In this document: positions 18,901-27,136 of the stretch, piece by piece
Layout: each line of letters begins with the position of its first letter
Position numbering within the stretch: position 1 is the stretch's first letter
Assembly: GCF_014302995.1 (NCBI RefSeq)
Contig: NZ_CP060295.1
Coordinates: 4,145,501 to 4,209,500 of the forward strand
Length of the DNA stretch: 64,000 nucleotides
Reading direction: 5' to 3'
Origin: Variovorax sp. PAMC26660
GTDB lineage: Bacteria; Pseudomonadota; Gammaproteobacteria; Burkholderiales; Burkholderiaceae_C
Program-made: the position numbers and the translations under genes
The notes under the pieces: model-generated
What the model saw: only the letters and a program-made list of their open reading frames with translations
The model's database searches: none
What the model was told of the DNA's origin: nothing

Positions 18901-20244
18901 CTGGGCGGCGCGGCCAACGCCAACGCACATGCCGAAGAGCTGACCACCCTCCGCGCGCGCGTCTCGGCCCAGATGCCGGGGCTGCCGCAGGCCAATGTGT
19001 TCGTCGAAGGCGAGCAGGACATCCGCAAGTCCGACCGCCATGTGCTGGCCGTGGGCGGCAACTACGCGGTGACCGACAAGACGCGCATCTACGGCCGCTA
19101 CGAGCTGGTTTCCAGCCTCTACGGCCCGGACGAACTCACGTCGAGTTCATCGAACAACGTCGGCATTCTCGGCATCGAGAGCAGCTACATGGAGGGCGGG
19201 CGCGTGTACAGCGAATACCGCCTGGCCGACAGCCTGGACGGCCGCGCCGCGCAGGCGGCCACGGGCGTGCGCAACACCTTCAAGATCAGCGAAGGCCTGA
19301 GCGTGACCGGCGGCATCGAGCACACGCGCCAGCTCGGCGGCTATCGCAACAGCGGCAACAGCGGCACGGGCTATTCGGGTGGCCTGGGCCAATCGACGGC
19401 CATCACCGGCGGCCTGGAATACATCACCGAGCGCATGAAGACCAGCGGCGTGCTCGAAGCCCGGCACGGCGACGACGCCAACACGCGCCTGTTCAGCGCG
19501 GGCTTCGGCTACAAGCTGGACCGCTCGTGGAGCCTGCTCGCGCGCAGCGTGATGAGCGACAGCGAAGGGCAGGGCACCAACGCCGGCAACGAGCGCCACC
19601 TGTCGCGTCACCAGATCGGGCTGGCCTACCGCCCGGTCGATACCGACAGCTGGAACGCGCTGATGCGCTACGAGCGCCGCAGCGAGCGCGTGGTGGGCAC
19701 CGGCAGTTCGACCGGCGCGCTCGACGGCGGCAGCGTGTTCGGTTCGGGCTACGGCAACGCGAGCCTGCCCGGCACCACCAGCGCCGACATCGTGTCGGCC
19801 CACTTCAACTACAACCCGCGCCCCGGCACCGTCGTCAACGGACGCTATGCAGCCAAGTGGTCGCGCGCCGACGACGGCCTGCTCAAGAGCACCTACTGGG
19901 CGCACCTGCTGCAGGCGCGCTACACGCAGGACATCAACAAGGACTGGGACTTCGGGGTGCAGGCCGGCCTGCTGTACGGCAAGGACGGCGCGCTGCAGAA
20001 GACGGTGGGCGTGGAAGTGGGCTACCAGGTCATGAAGGATCTGTGGGTCTCGGCCGGCTACAACTTCGTGGGCCTGAAGGACCGCGACCTCACGGCCAAC
20101 GAATACACCAGCAAGGGCGCCTACATTCGCCTGCGCTTCAAGTTCGACGAGACGGGGCTCGGCTTCCCCTCGGCCGGCGCGCAGCGCCAGGCGAAGGGCC
20201 GGGCGGGCGACGCCGCGCCGGTGACCGCAGATGACAAGAAATGA
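12991..20244 (+). CDS. giant DUF11-repeat protein with C-terminal outer-membrane beta-barrel
   Basis: About 2417 residues from GTG 12991, which has GGAAGG just upstream and gives a good signal peptide (TVAACVLGFVLSSTGAHAA). An ATG at 12943 in the same frame is an alternative. Domains in order: NVATATYVPAG opening and several DUF11 units (residues about 40-1030); an SdrD B-like carboxypeptidase-fold unit (GKVYMDCKRDGRQEGSDE, near 1035); a low-complexity Ala/Gly/Pro linker (about 1190-1290); and an invasin-like Ig domain (VIVKVRLTDAAGVPVTARTQ, near 1430). From about residue 1570 to the end come alternating aromatic/polar strands with FYPVYGDSS, YLLYGDFT and a last strand YIRLRFKF. This looks like an outer-membrane barrel of about 800 residues with a short polar tail. 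It is probably surface-anchored and may export or hold its neighbours. Confidence 0.8.
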   Translation: MQFLVESPSIRSHRWRGGRAAATVAACVLGFVLSSTGAHAAPAPGGTVIRNVATATYVPAGLLQTETSSSNGVSANVMAVESLLLTQDQAVSRPPASIVTLSHVLTNTGNVPSTYTLGLVNNGAGCPADTLDLSSLRVVRDGNNNGVVDAADPVLPLGVGGALALQPGQGVALLVQGTVPAVAMGSACVALTATTALQNISAVNRDTVNVGDLAVLALTKSASYPGIVEPGNTRIDFSVSGTNIGARDAQPGNTAAPAGTRVTVNNTPTALLLLRDVVPIGTRYIAGTLQSTAAGAVRLFRLQGDAEFSYRTAEDASAIEVAIGVPVALTRNASIAMQFAVQVKADQSGEIRNTAQGFYNDGVAPAVAPSNTVLITTSQSRIGVAKAASAPRMNRGSDGQPDGTATVTFDVNVRNYGSLWLYGVQLPDLMEGSGATQFGNYTTAALPAANQYTVVPGTLAIANSQGNGTAVAVNNAFNGTASGQNLLAPGAVLPVGGQFTVRFDVRFNVAGRASTLYNTVRAQAALAVGALPTIFDDSVNGSNPDADGDGNPNNDASPTPVSTQLPTLSLVKTVSPPRRIAQGVFELDYVLKVSNTGIAPAPNVRLIDNLNCTFDMDKPETHVAAWELTAVPKARNGLLDVAGGFTGRAACNRETLTSADPFKLPTEAALSLTDGARALAPGQSEELSFTVRITQKADAIGSRLALTNKAWAAAFDQNTVNVTPAMLVVASASTAQSLVADPEGTIYNSLTREPVAGAVVTFARQSCRSGPVTPVTPDDLFGGSSGVYTFHANGSASMTTGADGGYQFFLQSPPVTGTCTYTLDVTPPAASGYAFPSQLITVTPGTLDRCGAIVPNGGPPKGSDPTTHYFSLNAGFDASGAACDVVHNHIPLDRGNVLGLVLRKEGSKREVEFGDFMDYALVVTNKTGFPFTGVSLADSLPPGFAYVANSARLNGAVTANPVGGAGPQLLFNFPSLTLAADQSAVLRYRVRIGVGAPTNGDAINRARANSGRMQSNLASWTVRVTGGVFSDDAFLFGKVYMDCKRDGRQEGSDEIGVPGVRLYMEDGTHVVTDVEGKWSLYGLKPITHVLRVDQTTLPLGARLELLDNRNAGRPESRFVDLKKGEFHKANFVVGNCDAPDVMKDVIARRAAIAAIPDTEAEAQVRMRLDPEGRIVPVGDVRSLPASGQALATGSTGASTLATSAPLIAMPSAPAGASGFVNGAAGTMGGTLGASAAPPPTPAGSLFAALNGLPTNAQGASATGGGAAGVGAFASRPVNTNTAMLEPRSSPLLAQAVPSPIELEALLPQIDNNAPGFIDLKDGDTLPGLLVNVRVKGEDGLALRLSVNGKAIEERRVGKKTQLPAKKLGAWEYIGVVLQPGTNRLQLEAVDPFGNVRGTVQQISVIAPDKLGAIQIDVPESAQADLRTPVIVKVRLTDAAGVPVTARTQLTLEADRGRWLDEDLNPAEPGTQVFMDGGVAEFRLLPPGEPGDARIRVTAGSFVKEVRLALMPEMRPMIAVGIVEGVLDFTQRGGVPLGAMPAGAAFESELTGLADEGNKNSRASARTAFFLKGTVKGEYLLTAAYDSNKTRNDRLFRDIRPDEFYPVYGDSSVKGFDAQSTQKLYVRIDKNRSYLLYGDFTTASSTEVRNLSQNNRALTGLKHVYDDGNVRATSFFSRTAQTQQVEEFRAVGTSGPYYLSAKGGEFVDNSEQVEIVVRDRNQPNLVLQRTTVARFVDYTIEPLTRRLLFTHAIASADANLNPQSIRVTYEVDAGGPKFNVAGTDVQVKVTDNLQLGVVASTDENPENRRKLGAVTAVARVGDNTTMAGEWVRTESDKNGKGNGGRIELRHQTADLAVVALASKTSTGFDNPGASFSAGRTEASARAEYRIDSTTALRGEAIYSQDALLEGSRRGFTASVQKKFGDQLVGEVGLRHGQSGAGLGSSSGFDYGQISTYSGNLGSGVGASNVTALGGAANANAHAEELTTLRARVSAQMPGLPQANVFVEGEQDIRKSDRHVLAVGGNYAVTDKTRIYGRYELVSSLYGPDELTSSSSNNVGILGIESSYMEGGRVYSEYRLADSLDGRAAQAATGVRNTFKISEGLSVTGGIEHTRQLGGYRNSGNSGTGYSGGLGQSTAITGGLEYITERMKTSGVLEARHGDDANTRLFSAGFGYKLDRSWSLLARSVMSDSEGQGTNAGNERHLSRHQIGLAYRPVDTDSWNALMRYERRSERVVGTGSSTGALDGGSVFGSGYGNASLPGTTSADIVSAHFNYNPRPGTVVNGRYAAKWSRADDGLLKSTYWAHLLQARYTQDINKDWDFGVQAGLLYGKDGALQKTVGVEVGYQVMKDLWVSAGYNFVGLKDRDLTANEYTSKGAYIRLRFKFDETGLGFPSAGAQRQAKGRAGDAAPVTADDKK

Positions 20245-20266
20245 TTCGGCCTTCAAGGCGGAACAG

Positions 20267-23200
20267 ATGACTCAAATTCCAACTTCGCATCGAGCCCGGC
20301 CTGTGCGCAGCCTTCGCTGGCTGTGGGCGGGCGCGCTGGCACTGTCCGCGCTGTCCCTTTCGGCGCCGGCCAGCGCCGCCCAGGTGGCCTGCACGCCGCA
20401 GACGGCCTACAACACCTGCGTCCAGATCACCTACAACGGTGCGGACCAGCCCTTCACCGTGCCGGCCGGCGTGAGCGCCGTGCTCATCAAGGCCTGGGGT
20501 GCGGGCGGCGGCGGGCCGAACACGAGCTACTACACGGCGCAACGCGGCGGCGGCGGCGGCGGCTTCGCCACCGGCACGCTGGCGGTGACGCCCGCCTCGA
20601 CGCTGGGCATCCGTGTCGGCCAGGGTGGCCGGATGAACGACATCACGGGCGTCTTCGGCGGCGGTGGCGCGGGCGGCAACGGTGCCAACATCAGCCGGGG
20701 CGCCAGCGGCGGCGGCCTGTCGGGCGTGTTCCTGAGCGCGAGCTACACGCAGGGCAATGCCCGGCTCATCGCCGGCGCGGGTGGCGGTTCGTCCCCGGGG
20801 GCGGATGTGGGCACGCCGAGCGGCGCCGGTGGCGGCGGTCTCGTCGGCGGCAGCGATGGAACGAGCGGAAGCGGCAAGGGCGGCACGCAATCCGCGGGCG
20901 GCGCGGCGGGCAGCGGCGGCTCCTGCAACCTCGGCAGCGCGACCGGGGGCGGCGCACTGCAGGGCGGTCAGGGCGCCTCGACCAACCAGAACCAGAACGA
21001 AGGCGGCGGCGGCGGTGGCGGTGGCTACTTCGGCGGCGGCGGCGGCATCTGCCAGGGCACCGACCCCAACGGCATGGGCGGCGGCGGCTCCAGCTACCTG
21101 GCACCGGCGCTGACCGGGAGCAGCACCGTGGGCGGGTCGAACTCGGCGTCCGACAACACCGGCGGCGCGGCTGCCAATTCCGGCGACGCGCACTACGTTG
21201 CCGGTGTGGCCGCGGGCGGTGGCGGCAATGCCAGCGGCGGCAACGGGCTCGTGGTGATCCAGTACAACCTGCCGATGCCCGTGCTCACCTTGGGCAAGAC
21301 GGCACCGTCGACGGTGGTGCAGAGCGGGGCGATGACCTACACCCTGAGCCTGACCAACAACGGCACCGCCGCCACGGGCACCACCGTGATCGTGCGCGAC
21401 CGGCTGCCAACGGGCGTGAGGGCCACGGCGGTTGCGCCGGGCGCCAATGTCACGTCCGTGAACTGCGGCACGATGCCCAGCGCAAATGCGGCGTTGCTGA
21501 GCTGCACGATGACATTGCCCGCCGGGGGCATACCCATCGGGGAGACGCGAAGCTTCACGCTCACCGCCACCGCGCCGGCGACCGTGAACACCGTGGTCAC
21601 CAACTACGCGAGCGCCGAAGTCGACGGCAACGGCGTGCCTGCCACCAACCCCAGCGCGAGCTGCGTATCGAACGCCACGGTCAGTTGCGCCAGCGCCAGC
21701 ACCACCGTGGTCGGACCGGCCGCGCCGGCACGCTCGGGTGAACGCACCGTCACCGACAACATGACGGCCAACGGCACCGACCAGGACGTGCTCGAAGCCA
21801 TCGTGCGCGACGCGTCCAACAACCAGTTGCCGGGCATCGTGGTGACCTTCGCCGCGACGCCCGGCGTGGCATTCAACGGCGGCGCGATCGGTGCAGCGGG
21901 CAGTTGCACCACCGACGCCAGCGGCCTGTGCAGCGTGACGGCAACCAGCACCATCGCAGGCACCAAGAGCAGCGTGGTCAGCACCTCGACCGGTGTGCTG
22001 ACGGGCTCCTTCACCTTGAACGGCAAGTCCTACGGCCCGAGCCCCGCCAGCTACACCTTCGTGGTCGGCACGCCGAGCGCCGCCCAGTCGGGCCTGCGCG
22101 TGGCCACGGACAACCAACTGGCCAACGGCATCGCCAAGGACGTGTTGCAGGTCTACGTGCGCGACGCCAGCGGCAACCCGGTGGGCGCGGGTGTCGTCGT
22201 CAACTTCGGCGCCACGCCCAACGTGGCCTTCGGCACCGGCGCGGTGGGCGCGGCCGGCAGTTGCACCACCACCAGCGCGAGCCAGTGCGACATGCCGGCC
22301 GCCAGCACGGTGCCCGGCAGCTACGCCACCACGGCCGTGACCCTGGGCGGTGTGGAGCTGGGCGGCAGCTTCACGGCTGGCGGCAACACCTACCAGCCCA
22401 GCCCTCAGCCCTACAGGTTCGGTGCGCTGCCGACGGTCACGATCCAGAAGACTTCGCTCAACGGCACCGGCACCTTCGACTTCACCGGCACCAACGGCCT
22501 GACGGCGCAGAGCATCACCACGCTGTTGGCGAACACGCCGACCAGCGCGCCGACGCAGACGCTGGCGGCGGCCGGCACGGTCACCACCATCACCGAGGGG
22601 GTGCCGCCTGCAGGTTTCTCGCTGACCACGGCCGCCTGCACCGGCATGGGTGCGGGCGGCACGGCCACGCTGTCGGGCCGCGTGCTCACGCTCAATGCGG
22701 CGGCCACCGCGCCCGGCAGCAACCTCGTCTGCACGTTCACCAACACCGGCCTCACCGGCCCCACCTCGCCGCCGATCCCGCCGACAGTGAGCTGTGCCAC
22801 CAACGCGGCGGTCTTCAACACCGCCTACGCCGGCCCCAACGGCCCGCCGTTGTCCGGCGGCCGCGACAGCGTGTGGGAATCGGGCGAGGGCTCGGCCACC
22901 GGCGGCCCCGGCAGCGTGGCCGCGTGGCAGCGTTCGTTCGTGGGCAACAAGGCGCCCGGTGCGTGGATCAACTCGCCCTTCAGCAACGCCAACTGGAACT
23001 CCAACTACGACCCCAGCCATGCGGGCAACGTGGATGTCTACCACCGCTTCACCTTCAACATGGACGGGACGGTGAACCCGGGAACGTTCTCGCTGAAGCT
23101 GGATTTCTACTCGGACAACTCGGTCGCCGAAGTGTTCGTCAATGGCATGCTGCAAAGCGTGCCGGGTGTGCCGCAAGGTGGCGCGGACCCCTACAACTTC

Positions 23201-25576
23201 ACCGGCTACAAGGCCGGCCAGCAGGCCAGCGCCACGCTGTCGAGCAACTGGCGCACCGGCAGCAATACGGTCGTTGTCCACGTCAAGAGCGGGCCGCCCA
23301 ACGAAGGCTTCCTGGCGCAGGCCACCACCGCCGCCGTCTGCGTGGCGCCCACCGTGGCGCTGTCCAAGACCACCACCGGCGGCGCGGGCGGGCCGTTCAA
23401 CTTCACGCTGAGCAACACCACACAGACCAACGGCGTGGTGAGCACCATGGCGGCCGGCACGGCCGTGCAGGTGGACGGCAACACGGTGGCGGCGGGCACG
23501 CAGCCTTTCTCGGCCACGGCTGCGGCCGCCCCGATCACCATCACCGAGCCGGCGGTGCCGGGCTGGAACCTGGCGAGCGCCCTGTGCACCGATGCCGGCA
23601 CGCCGATCGGCAGCCTGGGCAGCGGCGCCAATGCGCGCACCTACACGATCCCCGCCGAGAGCGTGCAGTACGGCAAGCCGCTGCAATGCCTGTTCACCAA
23701 CGCGGCCTCCGCCACGGTGACGATCAGCAAGGTGAGCAACGGCGGCACTGGTGCCTTCGGCTTCACGGGCAGCAACGGCCTGGCCGCGCAGACGATCACC
23801 ACGGCCACCGCCGGCACCGCGGTGGCCGGCGCGATCCAGACGCTCGCCGCGCCGGGCGTGGCCACCACCGTCACGGAAGATGTGCCGCCCGCCAACTACG
23901 CGCTCATCGGCGTGAGTTGCACCGGCCTGGGCGCGGGCGGCACCGCCACGCCCGACCTGCCCAACCGCAAGGTCACGCTCGACGCGGCGGCCACCGCGGC
24001 GGGCAGCAACATCGCCTGCACCTTCACCAACACCTTCACGCCGCCGTACCCCAAGGTGCGGATCGTGAAGACCACCACCGGTGGCAGCGGCGCGAACGTG
24101 TTCGGCTTCGCGCTCAGTGGCCTGTCGGCATCCACCGACAGCATCACTGTCACCGGCGCGGACACCGTGAGCGGCGCCGCCAACCTCACCGGCACCGCCG
24201 GCCTGGAAGCGACCATCAAGGAAAGCGCGCCCGCCGGCTGGCCCGCCAACCCGATCAGCGCGAGCTGCGTCGATGCGGCCAGCGCCACGCCCACCACGCC
24301 CTTCGGCACGCTCGTGGGCAACCAGCTCACCTTGCCCGCGGCGCGCATGGTGGCCGGCGCCGACATCAGTTGCACCTTCGTCAACGGCTTCGGCTACAGC
24401 GTGTCGGGGCGCGTGTTTCTCGACAACGGCATCGGCACAGGTGGCACCGCGAACGACGGGCTGATCAACGGCGCCGAGGGCGGCATCGCTGGCGTGCCCG
24501 TGCGGCTGACCAACTGCGGCGCCACCGTGATCTCCACCGCCACCACCGACGGCGGCGGCAGCTACGCGCTCGACGTGCCTTTCGGCACCGCCGCGAATAC
24601 GCCGCTGTGCGTGGAGCAGACCAACACCGCGTCGCGCCTGTCGACCGGCGCCTCGTTCAGCAGCGTCAGGCTGCCCTCGGGTTCGGCGGTGGCGAGCGGT
24701 GGCACCACCTACACCTACACGCGCGCCGGCACGCCCGACCGCATCGCCTTCACCTGGAACGGCAGCGGCCATGCAGGCCTGAACTTCGGCGACGTGGAGC
24801 GCAACACGCTGGCCGCCGATGGCGCCAAGAGCGGACTGCCAGGCAGCACGGTGAGCTATGCGCACACCTTCATCGCGCGCACCGGCGGCACGGTGAGCTT
24901 CAGCATTTCGAGTTCGGTGGACACGCCGGCCATCGGCGGCTGGAGCGGCAAGATATTTGCCGACACGGGCTGCACCGGTTCGCTGCAGCCCGGTGCGGCC
25001 TTGCTCTATCCGCCCTCGGCGCCGGTCACCGTGGTGGCGGGGCAGAACGTGTGCCTGCTGATGCAGGAGTTCATTCCGGCCAGCGCGGGCAACGGCAACA
25101 ACAACCGCAGCACCGTGCAGGCCAGCTTCGACTTCACCAACGCCGGCCCGGCGCTGAGCGCGAGCTACACGGTGCTGGACATCACCACGGTGTCGAACAG
25201 CGCACTGGAGCTGAAGAAGGAAGTGCGCAACGTCACGCAGGGCGGCAGCTTCGGCGTCAACAACCAGGCCAAGTCGGGCGAGACGCTGGAGTACCGCGTC
25301 ACCTACATCAACAACGGCATGACGCCGATCACCGGCATGACGGTCAACGACACGACGCCGCAGTACACCGCCTTCGTCGCCGCGCAGGCCGGCACCACGC
25401 CGGCGTCGTTGACCGGCTGCAGCAAGAACACGCCGGCCAATGCGGCGCCCGCACCGGCGGTGGCCTGCGCCGCCGCGCAGACGGTGGGCGGCACTGGCGG
25501 GCTGCGCTGGGCATTCGGCGGCTCGCTGGCGCCGGGCGGCACGGGCGAAGTGCTGTTCAGCGTGAAGGTGGACTGA
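20267..25576 (+). CDS. secreted Gly-rich/Ig-like/DUF11 mosaic surface protein
   Basis: About 1769 residues. ATG 20267 has AAGGCGG 8 bases upstream; an ATG at 20231 overlaps the previous gene by 14 bases and lacks a clear ribosome site. Signal peptide: LWAGALALSALSLSAPASAA. Domains in order: a glycine-rich region with long Gly runs (about 65-320, similar to ALK/LTK-type glycine-rich domains); a DUF11 unit; two invasin-like Ig repeats (VRDASNNQLPGIVV and VRDASGNPVGAGVV); a PA14-like segment (FYSDNSVAEVFVNGM); at least four SpaA/prealbumin-like repeats beginning VTI(Q/S)K and ending CTFTNT; an SdrD B-like unit (GRVFLDNGIGTGG); and a terminal DUF11 unit ending EVLFSVKVD. It is a typical adhesin mosaic, last in the cassette, and probably surface-exposed. 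Ligand unknown. Confidence 0.82.
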   Translation: MTQIPTSHRARPVRSLRWLWAGALALSALSLSAPASAAQVACTPQTAYNTCVQITYNGADQPFTVPAGVSAVLIKAWGAGGGGPNTSYYTAQRGGGGGGFATGTLAVTPASTLGIRVGQGGRMNDITGVFGGGGAGGNGANISRGASGGGLSGVFLSASYTQGNARLIAGAGGGSSPGADVGTPSGAGGGGLVGGSDGTSGSGKGGTQSAGGAAGSGGSCNLGSATGGGALQGGQGASTNQNQNEGGGGGGGGYFGGGGGICQGTDPNGMGGGGSSYLAPALTGSSTVGGSNSASDNTGGAAANSGDAHYVAGVAAGGGGNASGGNGLVVIQYNLPMPVLTLGKTAPSTVVQSGAMTYTLSLTNNGTAATGTTVIVRDRLPTGVRATAVAPGANVTSVNCGTMPSANAALLSCTMTLPAGGIPIGETRSFTLTATAPATVNTVVTNYASAEVDGNGVPATNPSASCVSNATVSCASASTTVVGPAAPARSGERTVTDNMTANGTDQDVLEAIVRDASNNQLPGIVVTFAATPGVAFNGGAIGAAGSCTTDASGLCSVTATSTIAGTKSSVVSTSTGVLTGSFTLNGKSYGPSPASYTFVVGTPSAAQSGLRVATDNQLANGIAKDVLQVYVRDASGNPVGAGVVVNFGATPNVAFGTGAVGAAGSCTTTSASQCDMPAASTVPGSYATTAVTLGGVELGGSFTAGGNTYQPSPQPYRFGALPTVTIQKTSLNGTGTFDFTGTNGLTAQSITTLLANTPTSAPTQTLAAAGTVTTITEGVPPAGFSLTTAACTGMGAGGTATLSGRVLTLNAAATAPGSNLVCTFTNTGLTGPTSPPIPPTVSCATNAAVFNTAYAGPNGPPLSGGRDSVWESGEGSATGGPGSVAAWQRSFVGNKAPGAWINSPFSNANWNSNYDPSHAGNVDVYHRFTFNMDGTVNPGTFSLKLDFYSDNSVAEVFVNGMLQSVPGVPQGGADPYNFTGYKAGQQASATLSSNWRTGSNTVVVHVKSGPPNEGFLAQATTAAVCVAPTVALSKTTTGGAGGPFNFTLSNTTQTNGVVSTMAAGTAVQVDGNTVAAGTQPFSATAAAAPITITEPAVPGWNLASALCTDAGTPIGSLGSGANARTYTIPAESVQYGKPLQCLFTNAASATVTISKVSNGGTGAFGFTGSNGLAAQTITTATAGTAVAGAIQTLAAPGVATTVTEDVPPANYALIGVSCTGLGAGGTATPDLPNRKVTLDAAATAAGSNIACTFTNTFTPPYPKVRIVKTTTGGSGANVFGFALSGLSASTDSITVTGADTVSGAANLTGTAGLEATIKESAPAGWPANPISASCVDAASATPTTPFGTLVGNQLTLPAARMVAGADISCTFVNGFGYSVSGRVFLDNGIGTGGTANDGLINGAEGGIAGVPVRLTNCGATVISTATTDGGGSYALDVPFGTAANTPLCVEQTNTASRLSTGASFSSVRLPSGSAVASGGTTYTYTRAGTPDRIAFTWNGSGHAGLNFGDVERNTLAADGAKSGLPGSTVSYAHTFIARTGGTVSFSISSSVDTPAIGGWSGKIFADTGCTGSLQPGAALLYPPSAPVTVVAGQNVCLLMQEFIPASAGNGNNNRSTVQASFDFTNAGPALSASYTVLDITTVSNSALELKKEVRNVTQGGSFGVNNQAKSGETLEYRVTYINNGMTPITGMTVNDTTPQYTAFVAAQAGTTPASLTGCSKNTPANAAPAPAVACAAAQTVGGTGGLRWAFGGSLAPGGTGEVLFSVKVD

Positions 25577-25607
25577 CTTTCTTCACACCTTGTGCGCGGT
25601 GAGCGGA

Positions 25608-27089
25608 CTACCAGCTTCCGGAGGCGCCACCGCCACTGCTGGAGCCGCCACTGCCCGACGACGAGGAGGAGCTGTCCGACGAACTGCTGCTGCTCGAAGA
25701 ACTGCTTGACGAACGGCTGCTGCTGCTCCACCCGCTGTCGCGATCGTCGTCGTCGTCGTCGCCATCACCCCGGCGTCTGCTGTTGGTGGGGAAGAAACCG
25801 AACACCAGCGCGATGAAGCTCACCAGCGCCATGCCGATCCAGCTTTCGTCAGGCTCCGGGCCCGGCCGCAGCTCGACGAACGCGAAGCCGATGGCACCGG
25901 TCACCAGCGCGAGCCGCACCATGAACCAGGGCACGCTGCGCTGCCAGTGGATGCGCACGCCGACCACGACCGCCGCGAGGCCGATGCCGACGAAGCAGGT
26001 GACGAACACGCCCACGATGACCCACGGCAGCTTGTCCGCGCCCAGATAGAACCCCAGGCCGATGAGCGCCGCGATCGCCAGCGCGATGCAGATGAACACG
26101 TAGCGTGCCGTCTTGAACCGGCCCGACAGGTAGCCGACCCCGTACATGAAGCTGACCGGCATGAAGAGGATGAACGGCATCGCGAGGTTCATCAGCGCCA
26201 GTGCCGCAGCCGCCGGTCCGGCCGCGAGCAGGCCCAGCACCACCGGCCAGCGTCGCGGCTTGGGGCCCGGGGCCTGTGTCTTCAGGTCGGCCCACAACGC
26301 GGCGTCGCGTTGTGCTTCGTGCTCGGCCAGCCGCTGGCCCTTGCGGCCCCGCTTGCCCGTGCCTTGCGACACCACGCGCGGCTCCGAAGGCGGGCGTGGC
26401 CGGCTTCCGTGCCACGCGCCCACGCCGAGGGTCCAGAGCACCACGGCGAGCGAGGCCAGGTTGGTCTGCGACTGGCTGGCGTTGGTCGAGAACATGTCGA
26501 TCAGGCGGCGCAGCAGCGACGGCTTGCGTTCTTGCGGCGCGGGCGGTTCTTCTTCCAGCGCCGTCACCGCCGGCGGTGGCGAAAGAAGCTGTGACAGCGA
26601 CTGCACCGCGGCCCGCACGCCGCCGGCCACATCGCCGTCGCGAAAGCGCGGCTTCATCTCGTTGTCGATGATGCGAGCGGCCTGGATGTCGGTGATCCGG
26701 CCTTCCAGGCCCGTGCCCACGTCGATGCGCATGCGGCGGTCTTTCAGCGCCACCAGCAGCAGCACGCCGTCGTCTTCACCCTGGCGGCCGAGCTTCCATT
26801 GCGCGAAGACGCGCGCGGCGAACTGTTCGATGGATTCCTCGCCCGTGGTGGGCACGATCAGCACCGCGAGCTGGGCCTGCGTGCTCTGCTCCACCTCGGA
26901 GATGTCATGGCGCAGCGTGCTGGCATCGTCCGCATTCAGCGTCTTCGCGAGGTCGACCACGCGCGATGTCATCGCGGGCACGGCAAGCGGCTTGGCCTGT
27001 GCGGGCGCACAGAGCACGCACATTGCTGCCACTGCAGTGAAGAGCCAAAGCCAGGCCCAGGCCGCCATCGGTCTTGCGCGGGATTCCAT
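25608..27089 (-). CDS. TPM-domain (YgcG-like) membrane protein with serine-rich tail
   Basis: This 493-residue protein starts at ATG 27089, with AGGAGG 10 bases upstream. A signal peptide (WLFTAVAAMCVLCAPAQA) is followed by a TPM domain at about residues 35-165 (VVDLAKTLNADDASTLRHDI, LAVLIVPTTGEE, WKLGRQGEDDGVLLLVALKDRRMRI, VGTGLEGRITD). Several membrane helices follow in the second half. The tail has an Asp run, then a Ser-rich stretch and SSGGGASGSW, the family's usual Gly-rich ending here replaced largely by serine. TPM proteins of this kind are linked to membrane-protein quality control or photosystem repair elsewhere; the role here is unknown. It lies 47 bases downstream of pbpC on the same strand and may share its transcript. 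Confidence 0.85.
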   Translation of the reverse strand: MESRARPMAAWAWLWLFTAVAAMCVLCAPAQAKPLAVPAMTSRVVDLAKTLNADDASTLRHDISEVEQSTQAQLAVLIVPTTGEESIEQFAARVFAQWKLGRQGEDDGVLLLVALKDRRMRIDVGTGLEGRITDIQAARIIDNEMKPRFRDGDVAGGVRAAVQSLSQLLSPPPAVTALEEEPPAPQERKPSLLRRLIDMFSTNASQSQTNLASLAVVLWTLGVGAWHGSRPRPPSEPRVVSQGTGKRGRKGQRLAEHEAQRDAALWADLKTQAPGPKPRRWPVVLGLLAAGPAAAALALMNLAMPFILFMPVSFMYGVGYLSGRFKTARYVFICIALAIAALIGLGFYLGADKLPWVIVGVFVTCFVGIGLAAVVVGVRIHWQRSVPWFMVRLALVTGAIGFAFVELRPGPEPDESWIGMALVSFIALVFGFFPTNSRRRGDGDDDDDDRDSGWSSSSRSSSSSSSSSSSSDSSSSSSGSGGSSSGGGASGSW

Positions 27090-27136
27090 CGGTATCGGTC
27101 CTCCTGAGATGGCGAGGTGTGCGAAGCGCGTCATCC

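Noticed and set aside
12739..19041. A minus-strand open frame of about 2100 codons opposite the barrel protein gene
   Set aside because: It mirrors the third-position GC bias of the real gene, is rich in Arg/His/Ala with no domain pattern, and lacks a start with a ribosome site. Similar long antisense frames lie opposite 20-25 kb and 42-48 kb.
20743..21104. Possible CRISPR-like or satellite repeat in the glycine-rich coding region
   Set aside because: The GGCGGCGGC runs follow glycine codons of the surface protein; there are no equal-length spacers or conserved direct repeats.
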